NCBI RefSeq assembly: GCF_003350545.1
Contig: NZ_QQBA01000001.1
Location: 201,489-265,488, forward strand
Direction: 5' to 3'
Length of the DNA stretch: 64,000 nucleotides
DNA from: Flavobacterium glaciei
GTDB lineage: Bacteria; Bacteroidota; Bacteroidia; Flavobacteriales; Flavobacteriaceae
In this document: positions 26,517 to 35,424 of the stretch, piece after piece
How the letters are laid out: every line of letters starts with the position of its first letter
Numbering within the stretch: the stretch's first letter is position 1
The notes under the pieces: generated by a model
What the model saw: the letters and a program-made list of their open reading frames with translations, nothing else
Told to the model about the DNA's origin: nothing
Databases searched by the model: none
Program-made: the position numbers and the translations under genes

Positions 26517-27545
26517 TTACTTTACCTTACTTAAAGCTAGCATTTTTATCATCCATCTCGGCAAAGGTTTTTCTTGATTTCTTTTGCGAAGGTCTAAATA
26601 CCAACCAATTTTTTTTAGAATAGGTACTTTGTGCGTTTCTACCAACTCAATTAAAGTACCATCTGGATCTTCAATATAACAAAATCTACCCGAGGCATTA
26701 TCCATCGCGAAGGTATTGTTGCTATCTACTGTAAATTCTAATCCGTGAGTAGCTGCATGATTTTTCAAGGCATCCATGGCAATAACATCAAAACAAAGAT
26801 GGATAAAACCACAATCGCCCCAAAACCTGTTTTCGTAAATTTTAGGTTGTTTCTGATCTAAATTTTGCAGCAATTCAACAGTTACATTTCCTAGCAAGGT
26901 ATTGAATGCTCCTTTACCTGTTGCTGCTTTAGAAAGTCCTACTTTTCTAAAATTATGACCGTTTTCAGTGCAGAAATCATCGTATGTGATCGTATCAAGT
27001 CCTAAAATAGTTTGGTAAAAAGCAATTGATTTTTCCATATCGCTTACACCAATAACCGCTCCTACAACGCCACCCAAATCAAAATCATTATTTTGAAACC
27101 AATCGGTAGAGGGAATTATTTTAAAATGATTTGAGTCTGTATCGGTTACATAAAAATAAGGTTGACTATCAGGTCCTGATGCAATTGCACTCACAACCAA
27201 ACCATCTATTACAGAGAGTCGTTGGTACGACTGTTTTAAATTTCGAGATTTTAAAATGGCCGCATTAATCCCTAAATGACCCAATGCAACCTGAGCACCT
27301 TGAGTTGGAGTTCTGTCTTTAAATTGCCAAATTTCTAAACCTCCACCGCCTTGCAAATTCATAGTCAAAATAGCACGTCGGCTGTATACAACTCCACCAG
27401 TATATTGCGCCATTAAACTTGCCTGAGCTTCATCATCAAAAATTAAAACATCCATTCCAAAAAGATGTTTATAAGTATGCATGGCTTTTGTCGCTTGATT
27501 AACTCCAATTCCTACTTGTTGAATTCCTGATAAATACTGATGCAT
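26517..27545 (-). CDS. Tandem VOC-fold protein (glyoxalase/dioxygenase-like)
   Basis: A 342-residue protein with two vicinal-oxygen-chelate domains. One lies at about 5-140 (GIQQVGIGVNQATKAMHTY…) and the other at about 158-310 (VIGVSDMEKSIAFYQTILGL … CYIEDPDGTLIELVE). Possible metal residues include the His of 'FIHLCFDV' and Glu of 'LIELVE'. Members include dioxygenases, glyoxalases and resistance proteins. It heads into the plus-strand acyltransferase with no gap (stops are adjacent). Followed upstream by an SDR and a TIGR04283-type gene, it is probably part of the same pathway region, but its reaction is unknown. Confidence 0.78.
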   Translation of the reverse strand: MHQYLSGIQQVGIGVNQATKAMHTYKHLFGMDVLIFDDEAQASLMAQYTGGVVYSRRAILTMNLQGGGGLEIWQFKDRTPTQGAQVALGHLGINAAILKSRNLKQSYQRLSVIDGLVVSAIASGPDSQPYFYVTDTDSNHFKIIPSTDWFQNNDFDLGGVVGAVIGVSDMEKSIAFYQTILGLDTITYDDFCTENGHNFRKVGLSKAATGKGAFNTLLGNVTVELLQNLDQKQPKIYENRFWGDCGFIHLCFDVIAMDALKNHAATHGLEFTVDSNNTFAMDNASGRFCYIEDPDGTLIELVETHKVPILKKIGWYLDLRKRNQEKPLPRWMIKMLALSKVK

Positions 27546-27559
27546 AGACTGTTTATATT

Positions 27560-28345
27560 TTAATTTTGTAATCCTTTTTTATGTGCAATTTTATAATACA
27601 AAGCGGGACAAAACCACCATAGCCACAGCAAAATACGTTCAGCTTTGACAATTACGATTGCTTTTTTACCTTTTTGAATTCCTTTAATAATTTTTCGGGC
27701 GCAAATTTTTACGTTCATTCCCACTTCATTGTTGGCATCAGTAGTACCGTACTGCTGGCCATTGCCTTGTAGGGCATTTTTTGAAATCGGTGTGTCAATC
27801 CTTCCAGGATATACGATAGAATGCCGTACTTTGGTTTCAAGTAATTCACATTGTACCGTTTCGACATAACCTTTGATAGCGTGTTTAGAGGCTGCATAAC
27901 CAGAACGCAATGGAAAACCCATTAATCCAGCTACACTGCTAATTATAACGCTATGGCCCGAGTTTTTCGCAACAAAATGAGGCAGCAAAGCCTGATTGAT
28001 TGCAACTGGAGCAAAATAATTTATAGCCATTAATTTTTCATAAACAGCGATATCTGTTTCGGTAGCTTGAGCGCGCTGGCTAATACCAGCACTTTGAATC
28101 ACAAAATCAATACGCCCGTAACAAGACAAAGCCTCGTCAACCAATGCAGGAATTCCTTTTAAATCTAATAAATTATAAACTAGTATTTTTGATTTTTGCA
28201 ACTGTAGCTGCAATTCACTTAACAAACTTTGATTGGAAGACGTTAAAATCAAAATTGCTCCTAACGCATCAAATTGCAAAGCAAGCTCCTTTCCTATCCC
28301 TGACGATGCGCCTGTAATCCAAACTACTTTGTCTTTAAAATGCAT
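27560..28345 (-). CDS. Short-chain dehydrogenase/reductase
   Basis: A 261-residue classical SDR. The NAD(P)-binding T11-G-A-S-S-G-I-G18 motif is present, with the N109 region and the catalytic S136/S137, Y150 and K154 (SGYAASKHAIKG). A hydrophobic tail near 235-255 (ILLWLWWFCPALYYKIAHK) suggests membrane association, as in lipid-modifying SDRs. It overlaps the glycosyltransferase gene upstream by 11 nt, so the two are coupled. It could set the oxidation state of the sugar or glycerol part of the arsenic compound (inference). Confidence 0.87.
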   Translation of the reverse strand: MHFKDKVVWITGASSGIGKELALQFDALGAILILTSSNQSLLSELQLQLQKSKILVYNLLDLKGIPALVDEALSCYGRIDFVIQSAGISQRAQATETDIAVYEKLMAINYFAPVAINQALLPHFVAKNSGHSVIISSVAGLMGFPLRSGYAASKHAIKGYVETVQCELLETKVRHSIVYPGRIDTPISKNALQGNGQQYGTTDANNEVGMNVKICARKIIKGIQKGKKAIVIVKAERILLWLWWFCPALYYKIAHKKGLQN

Positions 28346-29039
28346 TTTTACGATAATTTAAAAGATGTTTGTAGGTGGTCACCATATCAGTTTGAGAGGC
28401 TCCTTTTTTATACATGCGTACAATTTTTAAATTAGCCAACTGCACGGTTAACCATGTATTATCAGTATATTTTCGAGCAGAAACCATGGTCGCTTTAGGA
28501 ATTAATTTGAATTTTCCTTGTTCCCAAATTCGAGCAATAAAATCATAGTCCTCCATGATAAACATCTGCTCTTTGTACGAACCCACGCGCTCCCACAGTG
28601 CTTTGGTTACAAAAATTCCTTGGTCACCTCCTCTAAAAAACAAATAATTGAAGCGTGTAAAAAAGGCATTAACTTTTAACAGAAAACTATCGGAATCAAA
28701 TTTCGTGCGGAAACTTCCGCAATTATACCCTTGAGCGAAGGCTTTTTGTAGTGATATATAACAATCTGCAGGAGGCAAACTATCAGCATGTAAGAAAAAA
28801 TACACTTCCCCTGATGCCATTTGCACGCCAAAATTCATTTGCCCGGCGCGTCCTTTTACAGGCGAAAGGACTGCTACTACACCTAATTTTTCAGTAATTT
28901 GTAACGTGTCATCCGTGCTACCGCCATCAGAAATAATGATTTCACAATTCGAAGGCGGTATAATTTTTTGCAAATGCAAGATTGTGTTTTCTATTATGAG
29001 CGCTTCATTGTAAGTTGGAATAATTATGCTGATGACCAT
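28335..29039 (-). CDS. TIGR04283-type arsenosugar glycosyltransferase
   Basis: A 234-residue GT-A family 2 glycosyltransferase: nucleotide-binding opening 'ISIIIPTYNEALIIENTI', 'IIISDGGSTDDT' and the metal-binding acidic segment 'VYFFLHADSLPPADC'. The subfamily (TIGR04283) occurs with ArsS and TIGR04282 proteins. Here it leads a minus-strand unit with the SDR and VOC genes, convergent with the arsS-arsM unit. Confidence 0.87.
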   Translation of the reverse strand: MVISIIIPTYNEALIIENTILHLQKIIPPSNCEIIISDGGSTDDTLQITEKLGVVAVLSPVKGRAGQMNFGVQMASGEVYFFLHADSLPPADCYISLQKAFAQGYNCGSFRTKFDSDSFLLKVNAFFTRFNYLFFRGGDQGIFVTKALWERVGSYKEQMFIMEDYDFIARIWEQGKFKLIPKATMVSARKYTDNTWLTVQLANLKIVRMYKKGASQTDMVTTYKHLLNYRKNAF

Positions 29040-29074
29040 ATATTTGGGGTAGAAAAAAATTCTTGAGATAGTAA

Positions 29075-31270
29075 TTAATTCGCCACTTCGCTGATGAATT
29101 TAATTCGCATCAAGCGCAATTCATCAATATCATAATCGCCATCAAATTCTTTGAGAGCGTTTTCAATATTATCAGATTCTGATTCCATGAAATAATCGTG
29201 AATTTCTTCCTGTTGATCATCGTCAAGCATGTCATCAATCCAATATTTTATATTCAGTTTAGTTCCAGAATAAACGATTTGTTCCATTTCTTTAATCAAA
29301 GTATCCATATTGAGACCTTTAGCCGAGGCTATATCATCGAGAGACAATTTCCTATCAATATTTTGAATAATATAAAGTTTATTCACTGAATTTACCCCTG
29401 TAGATTTTACTACTAAATCCTCCGGACGAATGATATCATTATCATCTACATATCGGCTGATTAACTCTAAGAATTCTTTTCCGTATTTTTTAGCTTTTCC
29501 TTCTCCTACACCATGAATATTAACTAACTCTTCTTGAGATACAGGATATTTCAAAGCCATATCTTCTAATGATGGATCTTGAAAAACCACAAATGGAGGA
29601 ACACTTAATTTTTTAGCAACTTTTTTACGTAAATCACGAAGCATACCCATCAATAATTCATCAGCAGTTCCTGTAGATTTAGAGGCGGTTACAATCGCTT
29701 CGTCCTCAGATTCATTGTATTCATGATCTTCAGACATCATAAAAGACTCTCGATTATTAATAAAATCCAACCCCTTCTGAGTAATTTTTACAATACCATA
29801 CGTTTCAATATCTTTCGATAAAAATCCAGCAACAAGAACTTGACGCAGTAAGGCCATCCAATATTTTTCGTCATGATCTGAACCACATCCAAAAAAAGAC
29901 TGAGTATCTGTTCTATGTGCCTTAATAACGGCATTGACACGGCCAATCAAGGTAAAAACAACTTCTTTTGATTTGTAAAGATGCTTCGTATCTCTAACTA
30001 CTTCTAACAATTGTACTACTTGATTAACGGCTTCAACTTTTGTTTTTGGATTTCGAATATTATCATCCATGTCAGCACCATCACCATTAACATCATCAAA
30101 TTCTTCACCGAAATAATGAAGCAGAAATCTCCTTCTGGACATAGAGGTTTCAGCATAAGCCACAACTTCCTGCAACAGAGCAAATCCAATTTCCTGTTCC
30201 GCAACGGGTTTCCCCGACATAAATTTTTCTAATTTTTCGACATCTTTATAGGAGTAATACGCTAAACAGTGACCTTCACCACCATCGCGACCCGCACGAC
30301 CAGTTTCTTGATAGTAACTTTCTAATGATTTTGGAATATCATGATGAATTACAAAACGAACATCTGGTTTGTCAATTCCCATCCCAAAAGCAATAGTTGC
30401 CACGACCACATCTACATCTTCCATCAGAAACATATCCTGATGTTTGGCACGAGTTTTAGCATCTAATCCTGCATGATAAGGAACGGCACTTATACCGTTT
30501 ACTTGCAAAACTTCGGCAATAGCCTCCACTTTTTTGCGGCTTAAACAATAAATAATTCCTGACTTACCCTTGTGTTGTTTTATGAAACGAATAATGTCCG
30601 ATTCTATATTTTTAGTTTTAGTACGAACTTCGTAATACAGATTAGGTCTGTTAAATGATGCTTTAAATGTTTTAGCATCAGACATATCTAAGTTTTTAAG
30701 GATATCTTCCTGTACTTTAGGTGTTGCTGTTGCAGTAAGCCCAATTATAGGAACATCACCCAACTGCTTGATAATATGTTTTAAATTTCTATATTCAGGT
30801 CTAAAATCATGTCCCCATTCCGAAATACAATGTGCTTCATCAATAGCTACAAAAGAAATAGTCACATTTTTAAGAAAGTTTACATATTCCTCCTTAGTCA
30901 AAGACTCAGGTGCAACATATAATAACTTTGTCAATCCTGAAGTAATATCTTTTTTTACCTGTGCAATTTCGGTTTTGGTCAGCGATGAGTTTAAAACATG
31001 CGCCACACCATTTTCAGAAGACAAACTTCTGATGGCATCCACTTGATTTTTCATTAGAGCAATAAGAGGCGAAACTACTATAGCAGTTCCCTCTTGAATT
31101 AAAGCAGGTAATTGATAACAAAGTGATTTTCCTCCTCCTGTGGGCATTATCACAAATGTATTCTTTTGGTTTAGGATACTTTTTATGACTTGTTCCTGCA
31201 ATCCCTTAAATTGGCTAAAGCCAAAATACTTCTTTAATTCTTTGTGTATGTCAATTTCGTTTGGATTCAT
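29075..31270 (-). CDS. recQ: ATP-dependent DNA helicase RecQ
   Basis: A 731-residue 3'-5' DNA helicase in recombination and fork repair. Walker A is at 43-50 (PTGGGKSL), the DEAH box at 144-147, and the second RecA domain motif VI is 'YYQETGRAGRDGG'. Winged-helix (RQC) and HRDC (near 540-610, VSQEELVNIHGVGEGKAKKY) regions follow. The zinc-binding cysteines usual between helicase and winged-helix parts are missing: the segment after 'RRRFLLHYFGEEF' is acidic (DDVNGDGADMDDN). A ~110-residue C-terminal extension follows the HRDC region. Confidence 0.93.
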   Translation of the reverse strand: MNPNEIDIHKELKKYFGFSQFKGLQEQVIKSILNQKNTFVIMPTGGGKSLCYQLPALIQEGTAIVVSPLIALMKNQVDAIRSLSSENGVAHVLNSSLTKTEIAQVKKDITSGLTKLLYVAPESLTKEEYVNFLKNVTISFVAIDEAHCISEWGHDFRPEYRNLKHIIKQLGDVPIIGLTATATPKVQEDILKNLDMSDAKTFKASFNRPNLYYEVRTKTKNIESDIIRFIKQHKGKSGIIYCLSRKKVEAIAEVLQVNGISAVPYHAGLDAKTRAKHQDMFLMEDVDVVVATIAFGMGIDKPDVRFVIHHDIPKSLESYYQETGRAGRDGGEGHCLAYYSYKDVEKLEKFMSGKPVAEQEIGFALLQEVVAYAETSMSRRRFLLHYFGEEFDDVNGDGADMDDNIRNPKTKVEAVNQVVQLLEVVRDTKHLYKSKEVVFTLIGRVNAVIKAHRTDTQSFFGCGSDHDEKYWMALLRQVLVAGFLSKDIETYGIVKITQKGLDFINNRESFMMSEDHEYNESEDEAIVTASKSTGTADELLMGMLRDLRKKVAKKLSVPPFVVFQDPSLEDMALKYPVSQEELVNIHGVGEGKAKKYGKEFLELISRYVDDNDIIRPEDLVVKSTGVNSVNKLYIIQNIDRKLSLDDIASAKGLNMDTLIKEMEQIVYSGTKLNIKYWIDDMLDDDQQEEIHDYFMESESDNIENALKEFDGDYDIDELRLMRIKFISEVAN

Positions 31271-31354
31271 TCTTTATTATGTGGTATTTTGTATAAATTT
31301 GCAACACCTAAGGTACAAATTTCTTTTACACATACAAATTTTAATTATTCTGTT

Positions 31355-32320
31355 TTGATATCTAAAGAAAATATATTGGCTAGTGCCAAAAAAACAATTT
31401 TATCGGAAAGCCAATCTATTGCCAAACTAATTGATTTTCTTGATGAAAACTTCATTGATGCTACACAAAACATCTATAATTCCAAAGGAAGATTAGTAGT
31501 TACAGGGATAGGAAAAAGTGCTATTATTGCCCAAAAAATGGTAGCTACTTTTAATTCTACTGGAACGCCATCGCTTTTTCTTCATGCCTCAGAGGCTATT
31601 CACGGGGATTTAGGAATGATACAAAATGACGATACTATCATTTGTATTTCAAAAAGTGGCAACAGCCCCGAGATTAAGGTTTTAGTACCATTATTAAAAC
31701 GGTTTGGGAATACATTGATCGCAATTACTGGAAATACTGATTCTTTCCTTGCTAAAGGTTCTGATTTTGTTTTAAACACCACAGTAGATACAGAAGCTTG
31801 TCCTAACAACCTTGCCCCAACAAATAGCACCACTGCACAACTAGTGATGGGTGATGCCCTTGCCGTTTGCCTGATGGAAATGCGCAATTTCAAACCCGAA
31901 GATTTTGCAGTTTATCATCCTGGAGGCGCATTGGGCAAAAAATTATTGTTGCGTGTTAAAGACATGTTAGAACACACACTGAAACCTATGGTATCGCCTG
32001 ACGCATCAATAAAAAAAGTAATTTTTGAAATTTCCGAAAAACGTCTTGGCGTAACTGCGGTTGTTGATCAAGATAAAGTTATAGGTATTATTACCGATGG
32101 AGACATTCGAAGAATGTTAAACGACAGAGATTCTTTTGCTGATTTGACTGCCAAAGACATTATGACCAAAAATCCCAAATTAATACCATCTACTGCTATG
32201 GTTGTAGATGCATTAAACATATTAGAAGACTTCTCCATCACACAATTAGTAGTAGTTGACAATGGCGAATACAAAGGAGTATTACACTTACACGATATTT
32301 TAAAAGAAGGAATAATATAA
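31355..32320 (+). CDS. kdsD: D-arabinose-5-phosphate isomerase (KpsF/GutQ family)
   Basis: About 321 residues. An N-terminal SIS sugar isomerase domain (GIGKSAIIAQKMVATF, HASEAIHGDLGM, CISKSGNSPEIK) is followed by two CBS domains (about 205-320). It makes arabinose 5-phosphate, the first step to KDO for lipid A-core. The start is probably TTG at 31355 (giving MISKENILASAKK), because upstream in-frame sequence overlaps the recQ promoter region and lacks similarity to the family. Its stop overlaps the tatC ATG by one base. Confidence 0.9.
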   Translation: MISKENILASAKKTILSESQSIAKLIDFLDENFIDATQNIYNSKGRLVVTGIGKSAIIAQKMVATFNSTGTPSLFLHASEAIHGDLGMIQNDDTIICISKSGNSPEIKVLVPLLKRFGNTLIAITGNTDSFLAKGSDFVLNTTVDTEACPNNLAPTNSTTAQLVMGDALAVCLMEMRNFKPEDFAVYHPGGALGKKLLLRVKDMLEHTLKPMVSPDASIKKVIFEISEKRLGVTAVVDQDKVIGIITDGDIRRMLNDRDSFADLTAKDIMTKNPKLIPSTAMVVDALNILEDFSITQLVVVDNGEYKGVLHLHDILKEGII

Positions 32321-33135
32321 TGACAAAAAAAAACTTAAACGAAATGTCGTTTTTAGATCATCTTGAAGAATTAAGATGGTTATTGGTTCGAAGCACCGTT
32401 GCAATATTAATTTTGGCAACCATCACTTTTTTTATTAGTGATTATATTTTTGATGTTATCATTTTTGGCCCCACAAATGCTAATTTTGTTACTTATCGCT
32501 TTTTTTGTGACCTGTCAAATCAATTGGGCATTGCCGAAACTATCTGCGTGACCGATATGCCTTTTATTATCCAAAACACGAATATGGAGGGGCAAATCAA
32601 CGTTTTGATTTGGACTTGTATTACCGCTGGATTTATCCTAGGTTTTCCATTTATCTTGTGGGAAGTATGGAAATTTATCAGTCCTGCTTTATATGAATCT
32701 GAAAAAAAGCACGCTAAACTTTTTATATTCTCCTCCTCTTTGCTGTTCTTTTTGGGAGTATTATTTGGCTATTATATGATTGTACCCATGTCAGTTAACT
32801 TTTTTGCTACATTTACCATCAGTACTGTTGTCAAAAATCAGTTCAGCATTGACTCCTACATTGGTTTAGTAAAAACAAGTGTAATCGCTTGCGGGTTATT
32901 CTTCGAATTGCCAATAATAATTTATTTTCTGACCAAATTAGGATTAGTAACACCTGTTTTCCTAAGGAAATACTGGAAATATGCCGTAATCATTATTCTT
33001 ATAGTGGCAGCAATTGTAACTCCACCAGATGTGGTAAGTCAGATTATAGTAACCATCCCGATGTTGTTAATTTATGAAGCGAGTATCTTAATTTCAAAAA
33101 TAGTAGTAAAAAATCAAAAAAAAGTAAATGGCTGA
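32320..33135 (+). CDS. tatC: Twin-arginine translocase subunit TatC
   Basis: A 271-residue inner-membrane protein with about six transmembrane helices and the conserved 'MSFLDHLEELRWLLVR' N-terminus and 'FPFILWEVWKFISPAL' loop. It recognises twin-arginine signal peptides and exports folded proteins. No tatA/B is adjacent. It is coupled to kdsD upstream and overlaps the next gene by 8 nt. Confidence 0.95.
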   Translation: MTKKNLNEMSFLDHLEELRWLLVRSTVAILILATITFFISDYIFDVIIFGPTNANFVTYRFFCDLSNQLGIAETICVTDMPFIIQNTNMEGQINVLIWTCITAGFILGFPFILWEVWKFISPALYESEKKHAKLFIFSSSLLFFLGVLFGYYMIVPMSVNFFATFTISTVVKNQFSIDSYIGLVKTSVIACGLFFELPIIIYFLTKLGLVTPVFLRKYWKYAVIIILIVAAIVTPPDVVSQIIVTIPMLLIYEASILISKIVVKNQKKVNG

Positions 33136-33481
33136 TATAATAGAAGAATTCAACGAGTACCGTTCAAGAATGAACGAAAAATTATTGGCAGACAATAATA
33201 AAATTGTAAAACGCATCTTCAATTTAGATACCAATGCTTATGCCGCTGGCGCTCTAGATGTAAAAACCAAAGAGTTACTGGGATTAGTGGCTTCGGCAGT
33301 TTTACGTTGTGATGATTGCGTAAAATACCATTTGGAAACCAGTCATAAAGAAGGCGTTACCAAAGAAGAAATGATGGAAGCTATGGGAATTGCAACGCTA
33401 GTTGGCGGAACAATCGTAGTGCCACATTTAAGAAGAGCGTATGAATTCTGGGAAGCACTGGAAGAAAACGCAACCAAATAA
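33128..33481 (+). CDS. Carboxymuconolactone decarboxylase family protein
   Basis: A 117-residue AhpD-like all-helical protein with the redox motif C61-D-D-C64-x3-H68 (LRCDDCVKYHLE). It probably acts as a thiol-disulfide/peroxide-related enzyme in the cytoplasm. It overlaps tatC and is the third gene of the kdsD-tatC-CMD series. It is distinct from the arsenosugar-associated relative at 22466. Confidence 0.88.
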   Translation: MADIIEEFNEYRSRMNEKLLADNNKIVKRIFNLDTNAYAAGALDVKTKELLGLVASAVLRCDDCVKYHLETSHKEGVTKEEMMEAMGIATLVGGTIVVPHLRRAYEFWEALEENATK

Positions 33482-33496
33482 TTTGTTAAGAAGTTG

Positions 33497-33549
33497 AATC
33501 GTTTAATTGTTTATTCGTTTATTTGACACGATTAAACAATTAAACGATT
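33497..33549. repeat. 17-bp perfect inverted repeat
   Basis: The arms aatcgtttaattgttta and taaacaattaaacgatt flank a 19-nt loop. Further partial copies (aaacgattaaac) follow up to 33580. The hairpin lies in the gap between the CMD gene and lptB. No T-run follows, so it may be a dispersed intergenic repeat rather than a terminator. Confidence 0.75.
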
Positions 33550-33587
33550 AAACAGTCAACCAGTTTAAACGATTAAACTAAAAAAAA

Positions 33588-34328
33588 ATGAAATTAAGAG
33601 CCGAAAATCTAATTAAAACCTATAAAGGACGCAGTGTTGTGAAAGGCATTTCGGTAGAAGTAAATCAAGGCGAAATCGTAGGGCTTTTGGGACCTAATGG
33701 TGCTGGAAAAACTACTTCTTTTTATATGATTGTAGGATTGGTTAAACCTAATTCAGGCAATATATTTCTAGATGATTTGAATATTACCGATTATCCTATG
33801 TACAAAAGAGCGCAACAGGGAATTGGTTACTTAGCACAAGAGGCATCCGTTTTTAGAAAATTAAGCATTGAAGATAACATCCTAAGTGTATTGCAATTAA
33901 CAAAACTTACCAAAGCAGAACAAGTGGCTAAAATGGAAAGTTTAATCGAAGAATTCAGCTTAGAACATATTCGAACTAATCGTGGTGATTTACTCTCTGG
34001 AGGAGAGCGCCGTCGTACTGAAATTGCACGTTGTTTGGCAACTGATCCAAAATTCATCTTATTAGATGAGCCTTTTGCAGGTGTCGATCCTGTGGCTGTA
34101 GAAGACATTCAAAGAATTGTAGCGCAATTAAAAAACAAAAATATCGGTATACTTATTACCGATCACAATGTACAGGAAACCTTAGCTATTACGGACAAAA
34201 CCTATCTTATGTTTGAAGGTGGAATCCTAAAAGCCGGAATGCCCGAAGAATTAGTAGAAGACGAAATGGTACGTCGCGTATATCTTGGACAAAATTTCGA
34301 ATTAAGAAAGAAAAAATTGGAGTTTTAG
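33588..34328 (+). CDS. lptB: LPS export ABC transporter ATP-binding protein
   Basis: A 246-residue ABC ATPase that powers lipopolysaccharide extraction from the inner membrane. Walker A is G35-P-N-G-A-G-K-T-T43, the signature L136-S-G-G-E140, Walker B ILLDEP (157-162) and the switch His in 'LITDHNVQE'. The close similarity of the opening ([20 protein letters not shown]) to LptB and its link to kdsD nearby support the call over a general ABC protein. Confidence 0.93.
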   Translation: MKLRAENLIKTYKGRSVVKGISVEVNQGEIVGLLGPNGAGKTTSFYMIVGLVKPNSGNIFLDDLNITDYPMYKRAQQGIGYLAQEASVFRKLSIEDNILSVLQLTKLTKAEQVAKMESLIEEFSLEHIRTNRGDLLSGGERRRTEIARCLATDPKFILLDEPFAGVDPVAVEDIQRIVAQLKNKNIGILITDHNVQETLAITDKTYLMFEGGILKAGMPEELVEDEMVRRVYLGQNFELRKKKLEF

Positions 34329-34398
34329 AAAAGTGGTCAGTGATCAGTTTAAAAAAAGTAATCAGTATTCTACATTTTTTTTCATTATTCACTAAAAA

Positions 34399-35256
34399 CT
34401 ACTCCAAAGTAATAAACTGCAACTGTTGCAAATCACCATTATAAATATTGACATCAACATTGCCTTTTATTCCAGGAACTGATGCTTTTTCGGTAAATTG
34501 CCAAAACAACCATTCTTCAGCTATTTCCTCTCTGTAGAAATTATAATTGGCAATCCAAAAAAGATAATCGCTGAATTCTTCTTTTAAAAAATCATCATAA
34601 TACCGCTCGCCGGTATAGATAATAGGCTTTACTCCGTAATGCGATTCTACAGCATTTAACCATCTTTTCAAACCTAATTTAAGATTTTCTATCGACTGAT
34701 TTTTAGGCAATTTTTCAATGTCTAAAACGGGTGGTAAATCACCTTTTTGAAGTGTAACTGTTTTAATAAAAAGTTCGGCTTGTTCTATTGAATTTTCGTT
34801 AGGACGGTAATAATGATAGGCACCACGAATCATTTTATTTTCTTTGGCGCCAAGCCAATTCCTATTAAACTGCCTGTCTTTCCTGTCTTTTCCCACCGTT
34901 GCACGAATAAACACAAAATGCAGCGGATATTTATTTTCTAAAGTGTCGACATAAGTCCATCGGATTTTTCCTTGATATTCAGAAACATCGATACCAATAC
35001 TTTTCCCCTCGTGTTTTTCTAAAACTTGGAAATTCCGAACATCTGAAATGCGCTTGGCTTCGGTTTCTTCTCTTAGAATTTTATCCGTTTTAAAACTAAA
35101 ATAGTACGCTAAGCCATTTCTATAATGATACCCAAACGCAAGCGTCAATAGCAGTAGGAGACTAACAATAGAATACCGTAAGACCTTTCCGGAGAATACC
35201 GTTTTGTTCTTTTTTGGCTTACGGCTATAAGTGGTTCTTGTATTTTTTTTCTTCAT
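34399..35256 (-). CDS. Glycoside hydrolase family 25 lysozyme
   Basis: A 285-residue membrane-anchored muramidase. A Lys-rich N-terminus precedes a transmembrane helix at about 25-45. The GH25 TIM-barrel domain covers about 85-280, with catalytic D90 (GIDVSEYQG) and D179/E181 (PVLDIEKL). 'FVFIRATVG' and 'GAYHYYRPN' are family strands. It cleaves peptidoglycan between MurNAc and GlcNAc, probably in the periplasm for cell-wall remodelling. It is convergent with lptB. Confidence 0.9.
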   Translation of the reverse strand: MKKKNTRTTYSRKPKKNKTVFSGKVLRYSIVSLLLLLTLAFGYHYRNGLAYYFSFKTDKILREETEAKRISDVRNFQVLEKHEGKSIGIDVSEYQGKIRWTYVDTLENKYPLHFVFIRATVGKDRKDRQFNRNWLGAKENKMIRGAYHYYRPNENSIEQAELFIKTVTLQKGDLPPVLDIEKLPKNQSIENLKLGLKRWLNAVESHYGVKPIIYTGERYYDDFLKEEFSDYLFWIANYNFYREEIAEEWLFWQFTEKASVPGIKGNVDVNIYNGDLQQLQFITLE

Positions 35257-35424
35257 ACTATGAAATGATCTTTCTCTAAAAAAATTAATCGTGTTTTGAA
35301 ATTTTATTAGAAATGCTTTTCAAAATTAACAACCTTTAATTCAAAACCTCCAATACCTCTTCATCTTTAACAGAAAATTTTCTTTTCAACTTTTGTATCA
35401 AATTTCGAGAACTTGAGTATATTA

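Noticed and set aside
31244-31354. Upstream start for kdsD
   Set aside because: The extra 37 residues overlap the start of recQ and its upstream region and look non-coding. TTG at 31355 fits the family start.
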